From the NCBI GenBank assembly GCA_963594655.1, contig CAVBFD010000034.1, positions 1-26,364 on the forward strand: a DNA stretch of 26,364 bases, written 5' to 3'. The number at the start of each line of letters is the position of its first letter. The first letter of the stretch is position 1. This DNA is from Colivivens sp963594655 (GTDB lineage: Bacteria; Bacteroidota; Bacteroidia; Bacteroidales; Bacteroidaceae). Position numbers and translations under genes: made by a program. Below, piece after piece: positions 1 through 7,493 of the stretch. Under the pieces are notes generated by a model. The model had not been told where the DNA came from and ran no database searches. It saw only the letters and a list, made by a program, of their open reading frames with translations.

Positions 1-482
1 TTGTGATTGTTTGCTCTGGCATAGGAGAACTGAATCCCTTGTTGGATTTCAATATTGAGTGTCCGACATTGCTCACCAATGTTGTGGGCTGGACACATGT
101 CATTGATACCTTTTATAACATTCTTACTCATCAAGGATTTGGACATTTGGTAGCGATAACCTCAATAGGTGGTTTACGAGGAGAGTCGCAAGCTCCTGCC
201 TATAGTGCATCAAAAGCTTATCAAATCAATTATATGGAGGCATTACGCAAAAAAGCATACAAAGACGGACGTGTCTGTGTTACGGACATTCGCCCAGGAC
301 TTGTAAACACGAGAATGGCAAAAGGTGAAAATCTATTTTGGGTAATGCCCGTTGAAAAGGTAGTAGATCAAATTATAAAAGCCATAAAACAGAAAAAGTC
401 TAAGGCTTATGTTACCAAGAGATGGCATGTCCTCGCCATAATCATTAAAAATCTTCCCTATTTCCTTTTCAAACGAATGTAG
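1..482 (+). CDS. SDR-family NAD(P)-dependent oxidoreductase, 3' part
   Basis: This is the C-terminal part of a short-chain dehydrogenase/reductase; the 5' end lies outside the window, and the reading frame is already open at base 1. The visible 160 codons contain the catalytic serine region (ITSIGG), the YSASK active-site motif (YxxxK) and the following PGLVNT segment that is typical after the last Rossmann strand. The N-terminal nucleotide-binding TGxxxGxG motif is not visible because it is upstream. Substrate cannot be predicted from this fragment. The gene is noticeably more AT-rich than the genes to its right. It converges with the lysozyme gene on the other strand, with 71 bp between the two stop codons and no convincing terminator there. 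Confidence 0.85.
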   Translation, partial: VIVCSGIGELNPLLDFNIECPTLLTNVVGWTHVIDTFYNILTHQGFGHLVAITSIGGLRGESQAPAYSASKAYQINYMEALRKKAYKDGRVCVTDIRPGLVNTRMAKGENLFWVMPVEKVVDQIIKAIKQKKSKAYVTKRWHVLAIIIKNLPYFLFKRM

Positions 483-553
483 ATTTCGTGTTGAATAAAA
501 ACGACAATCAATAGCAACTGATTATAATGCTCCCGTGATTTGGAGTGAAATGA

Positions 554-1423
554 TCACTTATGGTGGTTCTCGGCGATGGTCAGTTTGAGCAGCTCCTCAT
601 ACGTGCCGTTGAACACGTTGATGTCCACGTGGCCGTCGATGCCGTCAATCACTCCCAAATCCGAGTGCTGCCATATTTTCCATTCGCCCTTGTATTCCAG
701 TTCCTCAACGTAGTAGTGCGCTATCCAGAACGGGTAGCGGTCGAACTCGGGCGTGTTGAGGTAGTTGACCCGGAACGAGTAGTACGTATATAAAATAGGT
801 GTGACCCGATAGTGGTGTTCCACGTAGTTCATCCACCTGAGGACGTTCTCGCGCAGTTGGGCGGGCGTGAGGTCGTCGATGTTCTCCACGTCGAGTATGG
901 GCAGGATGTCGAAGTCCTCCAGTTGCGCTATCCTGCAGAAGTGCCTCGCCTGGCTTACAGGGTTGCTCCGGGTGGAGAAGAAATGGTACGCTCCACGCAG
1001 GAACCCGTTCTTCCTTGCCTTGGCGAAGTTCTCGTTGAAGTTCTCGTCGATGAAGTCCGTGCCTTCCGTCGCCTTTATCAGAATGAAGCGTATGGGTACA
1101 CCGTTGAGTTCCGCGTTGCGCAGTTTGTCCCAGTCGATTTCCCTTTGGTAGTGGCTTATGTCGATTCCCCGGATGTCGCCGTCGGGATAGACTATCTTCC
1201 CGAACTTGGCTTGGATGACAAGGGCCTTGTCAGCCACCATCCTGTAACCGAAATACACGAACACTGCGATGATGACAGCCACGAGAGTCCAGAGGATGTA
1301 ATAGGGCAGACGATGCAAAGGGGAAGAACTTTGCCTATTCTTCCCCTTTGTCCTGTGCGTCGTCTTTTTCATGTGGACCTTCGACACAGACTTTTTCCTT
1401 GTCTTGGCTGTCTTGGTCGCCAT
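554..1423 (-). CDS. Membrane-anchored GH25 family lysozyme (muramidase)
   Basis: The 289-residue product is predicted to cleave the beta-1,4 bond between N-acetylmuramic acid and N-acetylglucosamine. It has a very basic cytoplasmic tail (about residues 1-38), one membrane segment (about 41-60) and an extracytoplasmic GH25 barrel from about residue 84. GH25 signatures are visible: GIDISHYQ with D88, KATEG at 118-121, AYHFF at 145-149, ILDVE with the catalytic pair D178 and E180, and WQHSD at 251-255. The frame is open further upstream to 1471, but the ATG at 1423 is chosen because it starts the basic tail and lies 2 bp after the pfp stop; an upstream start would overlap pfp by about 46 bp. Co-transcription with pfp is likely. 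The anchor suggests a resident envelope enzyme rather than a secreted or phage lysin. Confidence 0.88.
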   Translation of the reverse strand: MATKTAKTRKKSVSKVHMKKTTHRTKGKNRQSSSPLHRLPYYILWTLVAVIIAVFVYFGYRMVADKALVIQAKFGKIVYPDGDIRGIDISHYQREIDWDKLRNAELNGVPIRFILIKATEGTDFIDENFNENFAKARKNGFLRGAYHFFSTRSNPVSQARHFCRIAQLEDFDILPILDVENIDDLTPAQLRENVLRWMNYVEHHYRVTPILYTYYSFRVNYLNTPEFDRYPFWIAHYYVEELEYKGEWKIWQHSDLGVIDGIDGHVDINVFNGTYEELLKLTIAENHHK

Positions 1424-1425
1424 GC

Positions 1426-3063
1426 TTATTTGTCCTGTTCCAACTTGAGAGTCTTGGTCGGCTGGTCGCACACCTCAGTAGGTCCCCAGTACTGGATAGG
1501 TCCGGGATAGACGTATGCGGTCTGCTTTGCCCACTCGTCGCGGTGTGCGGCGAAGAACTTGAACGGCGCGCCGTCGAGTTCCACGAGAGCTTTGCGGATG
1601 ACCGGCTTCATCTTGCCGTTGCGCTTCTCCATGTTCATCATCATGGTGATAGGCACACCTCCGGCAATCCACTCAGCGGCGGGAGCAGTGGTGTTCTTCA
1701 CGATGGACATGTAGCCTGTCTTGCCGTTGGCGATAAGGCGTGAGGCGTTGTAACCGAGAGAGTAGCAGTAGTCAGCATCGTAGTTTGACGGAGCGGCGCA
1801 GCGTCCCTCGTATCCGAAGAAGTGGTGCTGTGTGCCGAACTTGCCGACATACTTGCCTTCCTTCTTCCACTGTTCGAGTTTGGCGGCCACCATAGTGGAG
1901 AGCAGTTTCTCTGTCTCGATGAGGGACACCTGCACGTTTCCGTGCGGGTCGCGGTCGAGTGCGAGCTGGCGTGCCACACTTGTAGGAAGTGAGTTGAACA
2001 CTGCCAGGTTCTCTTTGGAAATATGGTTCTTCACGAAATCGATCTGCTCGCTGCGTCCGAGGTTCTTCGCCTCTGGGGTAGCCAGCACGTCGTTGAGCTG
2101 CGCTATCAGTTTCTTTATGGCCGGGATGAACTCGATGAGTCCTTCCGGAATCAGAACCGTTCCGAAGTTGTTGCCCTCGGCGGCACGGTCAGCCACAGCC
2201 TGGGCGATGTAAGTGACAACATCGTCGAGCGACATCTCCTTAGCCTCGACCTCCTCGCTCACGAGGCAGATGTTGGGCTGGCACTGGAGGGCGCACTCCA
2301 GGGCGATGTGGGAAGCTGAACGGCCCATCAACTTGATGAAGTGCCAGTACTTGCGCGCTGAGTTGCAGTCGCGCTGTATGTTACCGATAAGCTCAGAGTA
2401 AGTCTTGCAAGCGGTGTCGAAACCGAAGGATGTCTCAATCTGCTCGTTCTTCAAGTCGCCGTCGATGGTCTTGGGGCAACCGATGACCTGAACGCCGTAC
2501 TGCTTGGCGGCGTAGTACTCGGCAAGCACACAGGCGTTGGTGTTGGAGTCGTCGCCACCGATGATGACCAATGCCTTGATGTTGAGCTCACGGAGAATCT
2601 GGATACCCTTCTCGAACTGGTCAACCTCCTCGAGCTTGGTGCGTCCGGAACCGATGATGTCGAAGCCGCCGGTGTTGCGGTACTCGTCCATCATCTCGGG
2701 GGTAATCTCAGTGTACTTGTGGTCCACAAGTCCGCCCGGACCGAGGATGAAGCCGTAGAGGCGGCTTGCAGGGTTGAGCGACTTGATGCCGTCGAACAGA
2801 CCTGAGATGACGTTGTGTCCGCCCGGAGCCTGTCCTCCGGAGAGGATGACACCTACATTGAACGGATTGTAGTCCTTCTTCTCTCCCGGTTCGAACTCGA
2901 TGACAGGCATCCCGTATGTGTTGGGGAACAGAGCCTTTATTTCATCCTGGTCGCCTACAGACTGTGTAGGAGCGCCTTCCTTGGCAGCCACAGGACCGAG
3001 CAGGGCCTTTGGCAATTTCGGCTGGTAAGCAGCGCGGGCAATTTGCAATGCACTTTTTTCCAT
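1426..3063 (-). CDS. pfp: Pyrophosphate--fructose 6-phosphate 1-phosphotransferase
   Basis: This 545-residue enzyme interconverts fructose 6-phosphate and fructose 1,6-bisphosphate with pyrophosphate as phosphoryl donor, so it can work in glycolysis and gluconeogenesis. Its length matches the long PPi-PFK family related to the plant beta subunit and common in Bacteroidetes. Visible motifs are GGQAPGGHN (residues 76-84), GGDDSNTNA (169-177), where the second Asp is the hallmark of PPi rather than ATP use, PKTIDGD (197-203) with the PPi-specific lysine and catalytic aspartates, and MGRS (246-249) in the substrate site. The start at 3063 gives the standard N-terminus. The lysozyme gene follows after 2 bp. 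A possible promoter -7 box lies about 50 bp upstream. Confidence 0.95.
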   Translation of the reverse strand: MEKSALQIARAAYQPKLPKALLGPVAAKEGAPTQSVGDQDEIKALFPNTYGMPVIEFEPGEKKDYNPFNVGVILSGGQAPGGHNVISGLFDGIKSLNPASRLYGFILGPGGLVDHKYTEITPEMMDEYRNTGGFDIIGSGRTKLEEVDQFEKGIQILRELNIKALVIIGGDDSNTNACVLAEYYAAKQYGVQVIGCPKTIDGDLKNEQIETSFGFDTACKTYSELIGNIQRDCNSARKYWHFIKLMGRSASHIALECALQCQPNICLVSEEVEAKEMSLDDVVTYIAQAVADRAAEGNNFGTVLIPEGLIEFIPAIKKLIAQLNDVLATPEAKNLGRSEQIDFVKNHISKENLAVFNSLPTSVARQLALDRDPHGNVQVSLIETEKLLSTMVAAKLEQWKKEGKYVGKFGTQHHFFGYEGRCAAPSNYDADYCYSLGYNASRLIANGKTGYMSIVKNTTAPAAEWIAGGVPITMMMNMEKRNGKMKPVIRKALVELDGAPFKFFAAHRDEWAKQTAYVYPGPIQYWGPTEVCDQPTKTLKLEQDK

Positions 3064-3114
3064 CTTTGTATAGTTTAATTTGAATGATTAATGTCTTTCT
3101 ACCTTATTTTCCGG

Positions 3115-3122
3115 CAAAGATA
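3115..3122 (-). promoter_or_regulatory. Possible pfp promoter -7 box
   Basis: The minus strand reads TATCTTTG, a match to the Bacteroidetes -7 consensus TAnnTTTG, about 50 bp upstream of the pfp start. No TTTG-like -33 element is seen at the expected distance, so the call rests on one box only. Confidence 0.4.
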
Positions 3123-3141
3123 GGAAAAAATACGTTAGGGG

Positions 3142-3173
3142 TTGTGCGTGGGTGGAATTTATTTGTAACTTTG
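3142..3173 (+). promoter_or_regulatory. Bacteroidetes-type promoter for the 91-residue protein
   Basis: TTG at 3142-3144 and TAACTTTG at 3166-3173 are separated by 21 bp, fitting the -33/-7 promoter of the Bacteroidetes primary sigma factor. Transcription would start near 3180, about 35 nt before the ATG at 3215. It lies back to back with the pfp upstream region. Confidence 0.6.
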
Positions 3174-3214
3174 TAACACACAACTAATGTATAACTTTAA
3201 ATTGTTGGATTAAT

Positions 3215-3490
3215 ATGGCAAAGAGAAGACTAATGAAGAAAAGCCTGCAGGTGGTGATGGGAGAACTCTTCACAGCCTCCATCGTCGCTTCAATGAGAGA
3301 TGACGCGGACGCACAGAAGGTGCATGAGGTTCAAGGCAAGATAATAAGCGCACATTCCGACTTCAACGCGCGGTTGACTCATTACGACAGAAAGAACGCC
3401 AAAGCCTATTTCAGACAGTACCGCGAGGATGTGGCAAAGGCGTTGGACGGGATTATCGGAGATCTCGAACCGCTTCTGAAGGAAGAATAA
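3215..3490 (+). CDS. Small protein of unknown function (91 residues)
   Basis: I do not recognise a named family. The product is short, charged (many Lys, Arg, Asp and Glu) and predicted largely helical, with no signal peptide or membrane segment. It begins MAKRRLMKKS, a basic N-terminus, and ends with an acidic segment (DLEPLLKEE). Support for it as a real gene comes from its own Bacteroidetes-type promoter about 45 bp upstream, codon use and GC content like the neighbouring genes, and the lack of any overlapping candidate. It sits alone between the divergent pfp unit and the regulatory stretch before the PurF-like gene. A small helical cytoplasmic protein is all that can be inferred. Confidence 0.72.
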   Translation: MAKRRLMKKSLQVVMGELFTASIVASMRDDADAQKVHEVQGKIISAHSDFNARLTHYDRKNAKAYFRQYREDVAKALDGIIGDLEPLLKEE

Positions 3491-3500
3491 CCCGAAGACC

Positions 3501-3580
3501 TTCCAGAAAAAATTCCAAGGTTAGGGAGATAAATTTCCAAGGTTGGAGAAAAATATTTGTCCAGTTGGAGAAAAAAAACG
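3501..3580 (+). repeat. Short imperfect repeats upstream of the PurF-like promoter
   Basis: TTCCAAGGTT occurs at 3513 and 3535, followed each time by a purine/A-rich run, and a diverged unit (GTCCAGTTGGAGA then A-rich) occurs near 3559. A TTCCAGAAAA fragment precedes them at 3501. The middle copy contains the dyad CCAAGGTTGG. Spacing of about 22-24 bp is close to two helical turns, so the copies would lie on one face of the DNA, directly upstream of the -33 box at 3590. Binding sites for a regulator are possible but not shown. Confidence 0.5.
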
Positions 3581-3589
3581 ATGATTCGC

Positions 3590-3619
3590 TTGTCGGTAAA
3601 TTTTTATGATGTAACTTTG
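3590..3619 (+). promoter_or_regulatory. Promoter for the PurF-like/pyrG unit
   Basis: TTG at 3590-3592 and TAACTTTG at 3612-3619 are separated by 19 bp, a good match to the Bacteroidetes promoter consensus. Transcription would begin near 3626. This leaves a leader of about 190 nt before the ATG at 3817, with a strong hairpin inside it. Confidence 0.7.
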
Positions 3620-3637
3620 CACCGTTAAAGGTAGACT

Positions 3638-3673
3638 ATGGTACACAGAAGAATTTGCTCAGACAAAATATAG
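3638..3673 (+). CDS. Possible 11-codon leader ORF
   Basis: An ATG about 12 nt after the predicted transcription start opens an 11-residue frame (MVHRRICSDKI) that stops 12 nt before the strong hairpin at 3686. The position mimics an attenuator leader peptide, but there is no run of one amino acid and no clear Shine-Dalgarno site. It may be chance. Confidence 0.2.
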   Translation: MVHRRICSDKI

Positions 3674-3685
3674 CTATGTTGGATT

Positions 3686-3727
3686 GGGGGACTGATTTCC
3701 GCAAGGAATTCAGTCCCCCTTCTTTTG
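3686..3727 (+). terminator. Strong hairpin with U-tract in the PurF-like leader
   Basis: GGGGGACTGA (3686-3695) pairs perfectly with TCAGTCCCCC (3710-3719). After one T-T mismatch, TTCC pairs with GGAA around a GCAA tetraloop of the GNRA class. The stem is followed by TTCTTTT. It looks like an intrinsic terminator placed about 60 nt after the predicted transcription start and about 90 nt before the PurF-like ATG. It could act as an attenuator, or as the end of a short RNA of about 100 nt. Its sequence resembles the hairpin before asnB. Confidence 0.7.
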
Positions 3728-3816
3728 TGGTGTGGTCTGATGTGCCAATGCCTTGACACTTAGGACGATACAATACAAACATCTATCATATAATCAGTTT
3801 TTGACTCTACTATACT

Positions 3817-5736
3817 ATGGAACCATTGAAGCATGAATGTGGTGTGGCGATGATAAGGTTGCTCAAACCACTCAAATACTATCAGGAGAAGTACGGCACA
3901 TGGATGTACGGACTGAACAAGCTGTACCTCTTGATGGAGAAGCAGCACAACCGCGGACAGGAGGGAGCGGGACTGGCCTGCTCCAAACTGGCTGCCCATC
4001 CGGGCGACGAGTACATGTTCCGTGAGCGCGCGTTGGGCAGCGGAGCCATCACCGAGATATTCCAGACGGTGCAGAACAGTCTGAAGACCCTTACGCCGGA
4101 GCAGTTGGGCGACGCCAACTACGCGCAGCAGTACGTGCCTTACGCCGGCGAGATATACATGGGACACCTGAGGTACTCGACCACGGGAAAGAGCGGACTG
4201 GCTCACGTGCATCCGTTCCTCCGCCGCAACAACTGGCGCGCGAGGAACCTCTGCCTGTGCGGCAACTTCAACCTTACCAACGTCGACGAGGTGTTCAGCG
4301 AGATTGTGTCCAAGGGACAGCACCCAAGAATCTACAACGACACGTACATCATGCTCGAGCTGATAGGCCACAGACTCGACATGGAGAGCGAGCGTGTGTA
4401 CAACATAGCCCGTGAGAAGAAACTGGAGGGTAGGGAACTCACCACCTTCATCGAGGACAACATAGACATCACCAACATACTGAAAACGTCCACTCCGATG
4501 TTCGACGGAGGCTATGTGCTTTGTGGGTTTACAGGCAGCGGCGAGATGTTCTCCATGCGTGACCCCTGGGGCATACGTCCAGCCTTCTGGTACCACGACG
4601 ACGAGATACTTGTGGTGGCTTCCGAGCGTCCGGTCATCCAGACCGCTTTTGAGCTGGAGACGAGTCAGATTCACGAACTGCAACCGGGACAGGCGATAAC
4701 GGTGAAGAAGAACGGGGAGGTGAACCTGACCCAGATTCTGCAACCGAAAACCTTCAGTGCATGTTCGTTCGAGCGCATCTACTTCAGCCGTGGGTCGGAC
4801 AAGGACATCTATCTGGAACGCAAGGCTCTCGGAGAGCAGTTGACCCCCCAGATATCCAAGGCCATCGGCGGAGACCTGGAACACACCGTGTTCAGTTACG
4901 TCCCCAACACGGCGGAGGTGGCTTTCTACGGAATGCTCGACGGTTTCAAGAAGAAACTCAACGAATATAAGGTGGAGCAGCTGTTCCAGCTCACACGCAC
5001 GCACCAACCCACCAAGGAAGAGATTCGGTCGGTGCTGCAGGACTATGTGAGGAGCGAGAAGGTGGCGATAAAGGACATCAAGTTGCGCACGTTCATCACC
5101 GAGGGCAACTCGCGCAACGACCTCGCCGCCCACGTGTACGACATCACCTACGGATCGCTCGTGCCTTACGTGGACAACCTCGTGATTATAGACGACTCCA
5201 TCGTGAGGGGAACAACCCTCAAGGAGAGCATACTGAGGATACTGGACAGGCTGCACCCCAAGAAGATGGTGTTGGTAAGCTCCTGTCCGCAGGTGCGCTA
5301 TCCCGACTACTACGGAATAGACATGTCGAGGATGGAGGAGTTCATCGCCTTCCGCGCCGCTGTGGAACTGCATGTGGAGAGGGGCAGTTGGCAGACCATA
5401 CATAATATATATAAGAAGTGTGTGGACCAGTGTAAGTTGCCCGCCACTGAGATGAAGAACTACGTGACCGAGGTCTACAGTCCGTTCACCCCGGAGGAAG
5501 TGGCAGCCAAGATGGTGGACATGCTCCGTCCTGAAGGGGTGACCACCCCTATAGAGATAGTGTTCCAGTCACTTGACGGTCTGCACGAGGCTTGCAAGAC
5601 CAGTCCGGGCGACTGGTACTTCAGCGGAAACTATCCCACACCGGGCGGTGTGAAGCTCGTGAACCAGGCGTTCATCAACTATTACAGAGGCAAGTTCGTG
5701 GACACCAAGGACACTTTGAAAGAGAACAATCAGTAA
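3817..5736 (+). CDS. Long PurF-like amidophosphoribosyltransferase family protein
   Basis: This 639-residue protein has an N-terminal class II glutamine amidotransferase domain and a C-terminal phosphoribosyltransferase domain, as in PurF, which makes 5-phosphoribosylamine from PRPP and glutamine. Cys8 would become the nucleophile after removal of a seven-residue propeptide (MEPLKHE). GHLRYSTTG (116-124), GNFNLTN (149-155) and RDPWGIRP (248-255) match PurF, as does the PRPP-binding motif VIIDDSIVRGTT (456-467). RYPDYYGIDM (494-503) also matches. It is 130-170 residues longer than usual PurF, with a C-terminal extension that I do not recognise, so a paralogue with a changed role is possible. 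It is followed by pyrG after 26 bp and lies in a cluster of glutamine-using enzymes. No purF symbol is given because the family is divergent and canonical purF may be elsewhere. Confidence 0.85.
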   Translation: MEPLKHECGVAMIRLLKPLKYYQEKYGTWMYGLNKLYLLMEKQHNRGQEGAGLACSKLAAHPGDEYMFRERALGSGAITEIFQTVQNSLKTLTPEQLGDANYAQQYVPYAGEIYMGHLRYSTTGKSGLAHVHPFLRRNNWRARNLCLCGNFNLTNVDEVFSEIVSKGQHPRIYNDTYIMLELIGHRLDMESERVYNIAREKKLEGRELTTFIEDNIDITNILKTSTPMFDGGYVLCGFTGSGEMFSMRDPWGIRPAFWYHDDEILVVASERPVIQTAFELETSQIHELQPGQAITVKKNGEVNLTQILQPKTFSACSFERIYFSRGSDKDIYLERKALGEQLTPQISKAIGGDLEHTVFSYVPNTAEVAFYGMLDGFKKKLNEYKVEQLFQLTRTHQPTKEEIRSVLQDYVRSEKVAIKDIKLRTFITEGNSRNDLAAHVYDITYGSLVPYVDNLVIIDDSIVRGTTLKESILRILDRLHPKKMVLVSSCPQVRYPDYYGIDMSRMEEFIAFRAAVELHVERGSWQTIHNIYKKCVDQCKLPATEMKNYVTEVYSPFTPEEVAAKMVDMLRPEGVTTPIEIVFQSLDGLHEACKTSPGDWYFSGNYPTPGGVKLVNQAFINYYRGKFVDTKDTLKENNQ

Positions 5737-5762
5737 AAAAACACACAAACAATATCTACAAT

Positions 5763-7370
5763 ATGGACACGAAATACATATTCGTCACGGGAGGAGTGGT
5801 TTCCTCACTTGGCAAGGGAATAGTATCGTCGAGCATCGGCAAATTGCTGCAGGCCCACGGCTATAAGATCACCATCCAAAAGTTCGACCCGTACATCAAC
5901 ATAGACCCAGGCACTCTGAACCCCTACGAGCATGGGGAGTGCTACGTGACTGTGGACGGAATGGAGACCGACCTCGACCTCGGACACTACGAGAGGTTCA
6001 CCGGAATCCGCACCACACGGGAGAACTCGGTCACTACAGGGCGCATCTACCAGGCGGTGATTGACAAGGAACGCCACGGAGACTATCTGGGCAAGACCAT
6101 ACAGGTGGTTCCGCACATCACCAACGAGATAAAGGCTCGAATCAAGTCGCTCGCCGCCAAGCAGGACCTCGACTTCGTAATCACCGAGATTGGCGGAACC
6201 ATAGGCGACATCGAGAGCGCGCCCTTCATGGAAGCCATCCGTCAGTTGAGATGGGAACTGGGCCACAACGCCATCAACGTGCATCTGACCTACGTGCCTT
6301 ACCTGCGCGCTGCCGGAGAGCTGAAGACCAAACCGACCCAGCACTCGGTGAAGGAACTGCAGGGCATGGGAATCCAGCCCGACATCCTCGTGCTGCGCAC
6401 CGAGAAACATCTCGACTCCGCCATATTAAATAAGGTGGCGTCCTTCTGTAACGTGGAACCCGGCTGTGTGGTTCAGAGCGAGGACCTGCCGAGTATCTAT
6501 GAAGTGCCGATCAACATGCAGAACCAGGGACTGGACACCTCCATCCTGCGAAAGCTCGACGTGCCTGTGGGCGATACTCCTCCCTTGTTGCCTTGGCGTG
6601 AGTTCCTGAAGAAGCAGAAGGAGGCAACCGGGGAAGTACATGTGGGACTCGTGGGCAAGTACGACTTGCAGGACGCTTACAAGAGTATCCGCGAGAGTCT
6701 GTCGCTCGCCGCCATCTACAACGGCAAGAAAGCGAAGTTGCACTTCGTCAACAGCGAGTACATCACCCCCGGGAACGTGGAGGAGAAACTCAGTGGACTG
6801 GCTGGAGTGGTCATCTGTCCGGGATTCGGACAGAGGGGAATCGAAGGTAAGATTACCGCCATACAGTACACCCGTACCCACGACATCCCCACCTTCGGAA
6901 TCTGTCTGGGTATGCAGATGATGGTGATAGAGTTCGCCCGCAACGTGTTGGGCTACAGTGACGCGCACAGTATCGAGATGGCTCCCGACACCAAGCACAA
7001 CGTGATTGACCTGATGGAAGACCAGAAGAACATCACCAACATGGGCGGCACGATGAGGCTCGGGGCCTATGGGTGCGACCTGAAGGAAGGAAGCCGTGTG
7101 TGCGGTATCTACGGAGAGAGGCACATCGAGGAACGCCACCGCCACAGGTATGAGTTCAACAACGAGTACATAGGCGAGTACGAGTCCCACGGAATGCAGT
7201 GTGTGGGAGTGAACCCCGAGAACAACCTTGTGGAGATTGTGGAGATACCGCAGTTGCGCTGGTTCATCGGCACACAGTTCCATCCGGAGTACTCAAGCAC
7301 CGTGCTGCGTCCGCATCCGCTGTTCGTCGATTTCATCAGGACGATGGCCGAAGGTAACCCCATTAAGTAG
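5763..7370 (+). CDS. pyrG: CTP synthase
   Basis: The 535-residue enzyme converts UTP, ATP and glutamine to CTP. The N-terminal synthetase domain starts with the typical MDTKYIFVTGG and SLGKGI nucleotide loop (residues 15-20) and contains FDPYINIDPGT (41-51) and EIGGTIGDIES (142-152). The C-terminal class I glutaminase domain has the catalytic triad Cys381 (in GICLGMQ), His507 and Glu509 (in QFHPEYSS). Length agrees with the family (about 535-550). The reading frame is open upstream into the PurF-like gene, but the ATG at 5763 gives the standard N-terminus. The 26-bp gap from the preceding stop, with no terminator, implies co-transcription, which would put an early purine-type step and the CTP branch of pyrimidine synthesis under one promoter. 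Confidence 0.97.
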   Translation: MDTKYIFVTGGVVSSLGKGIVSSSIGKLLQAHGYKITIQKFDPYINIDPGTLNPYEHGECYVTVDGMETDLDLGHYERFTGIRTTRENSVTTGRIYQAVIDKERHGDYLGKTIQVVPHITNEIKARIKSLAAKQDLDFVITEIGGTIGDIESAPFMEAIRQLRWELGHNAINVHLTYVPYLRAAGELKTKPTQHSVKELQGMGIQPDILVLRTEKHLDSAILNKVASFCNVEPGCVVQSEDLPSIYEVPINMQNQGLDTSILRKLDVPVGDTPPLLPWREFLKKQKEATGEVHVGLVGKYDLQDAYKSIRESLSLAAIYNGKKAKLHFVNSEYITPGNVEEKLSGLAGVVICPGFGQRGIEGKITAIQYTRTHDIPTFGICLGMQMMVIEFARNVLGYSDAHSIEMAPDTKHNVIDLMEDQKNITNMGGTMRLGAYGCDLKEGSRVCGIYGERHIEERHRHRYEFNNEYIGEYESHGMQCVGVNPENNLVEIVEIPQLRWFIGTQFHPEYSSTVLRPHPLFVDFIRTMAEGNPIK

Positions 7371-7417
7371 TGACTCTGAGGCTAAAGCGCCACTTTAAGG
7401 AATAAAAATGAGGCTTG

Positions 7418-7459
7418 GCGCACAAAAAAATCATGAAATGTTTGCGCAAACAAAAAAAT
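7418..7459 (+). repeat. Pair of direct repeats around the asnB leader -33 region
   Basis: GCGCACAAAAAAAT (7418-7431) is repeated at 7444-7459 as GCGCAAACAAAAAAAT, 26 bp downstream and differing by a two-base insertion. The second copy overlaps the -33 box. Such spacing is compatible with two bound protein units, but this is inference. Confidence 0.4.
7440..7451. promoter_or_regulatory. 12-bp perfect palindrome over the -33 box
   Basis: GTTTGCGCAAAC is a perfect palindrome and contains the whole predicted -33 element TTTG (7441-7444). A symmetric site in this position would let a dimeric regulator block or recruit RNA polymerase. No identity for the regulator can be read from the window. Confidence 0.4.
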
Positions 7460-7472
7460 GGGCGTAAATTTG
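7441..7472 (+). promoter_or_regulatory. Promoter for the leader peptide and asnB
   Basis: TTTG at 7441-7444 and TAAATTTG at 7465-7472 are separated by 20 bp, a full match to the Bacteroidetes -33/-7 consensus. Transcription is expected near 7479, only about 15 nt before the leader peptide ATG at 7494. Such a short 5' untranslated stretch is typical of attenuator leaders. Confidence 0.75.
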
Positions 7473-7493
7473 CAGCGTCAAAACAAAAACTAA

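Noticed and set aside
1424..1471. Upstream extension of the GH25 lysozyme frame to an ATG at 1471
   Set aside because: It would overlap the pfp coding end by about 46 bp and adds residues that do not fit; the ATG at 1423 starts a coherent basic tail and membrane anchor.
3501..3580. CRISPR-like array
   Set aside because: The units are short, imperfect and contiguous, with no distinct spacers and no cas genes; no CRISPR array was seen anywhere in the window.
3638..3720. A ribosome-mediated attenuator in the PurF-like leader equal to that of asnB
   Set aside because: The 11-codon frame has no run of one amino acid, and I found no upstream segment with more than about four consecutive pairs to the hairpin's 5' arm. 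The hairpin itself is kept as a feature.
3760..5403. Long open frame on the minus strand opposite the PurF-like gene
   Set aside because: It is composition-driven, has no recognisable domain, and mirrors a gene with clear PurF motifs. Similar mirror frames lie opposite pyrG, gltB, gltD and carB.
5592..5762. Upstream extension of the pyrG frame into the PurF-like gene
   Set aside because: The extra 57 residues lie wholly in another frame of the PurF-like gene; CTP synthase starts normally at MDTKYIFVTGG (5763).
7387..7421. GCGCCA/TGGCGC inverted repeat as pyrG terminator
   Set aside because: Only 6 bp with a 23-base loop and followed by A rather than T on the + strand; too weak to call.
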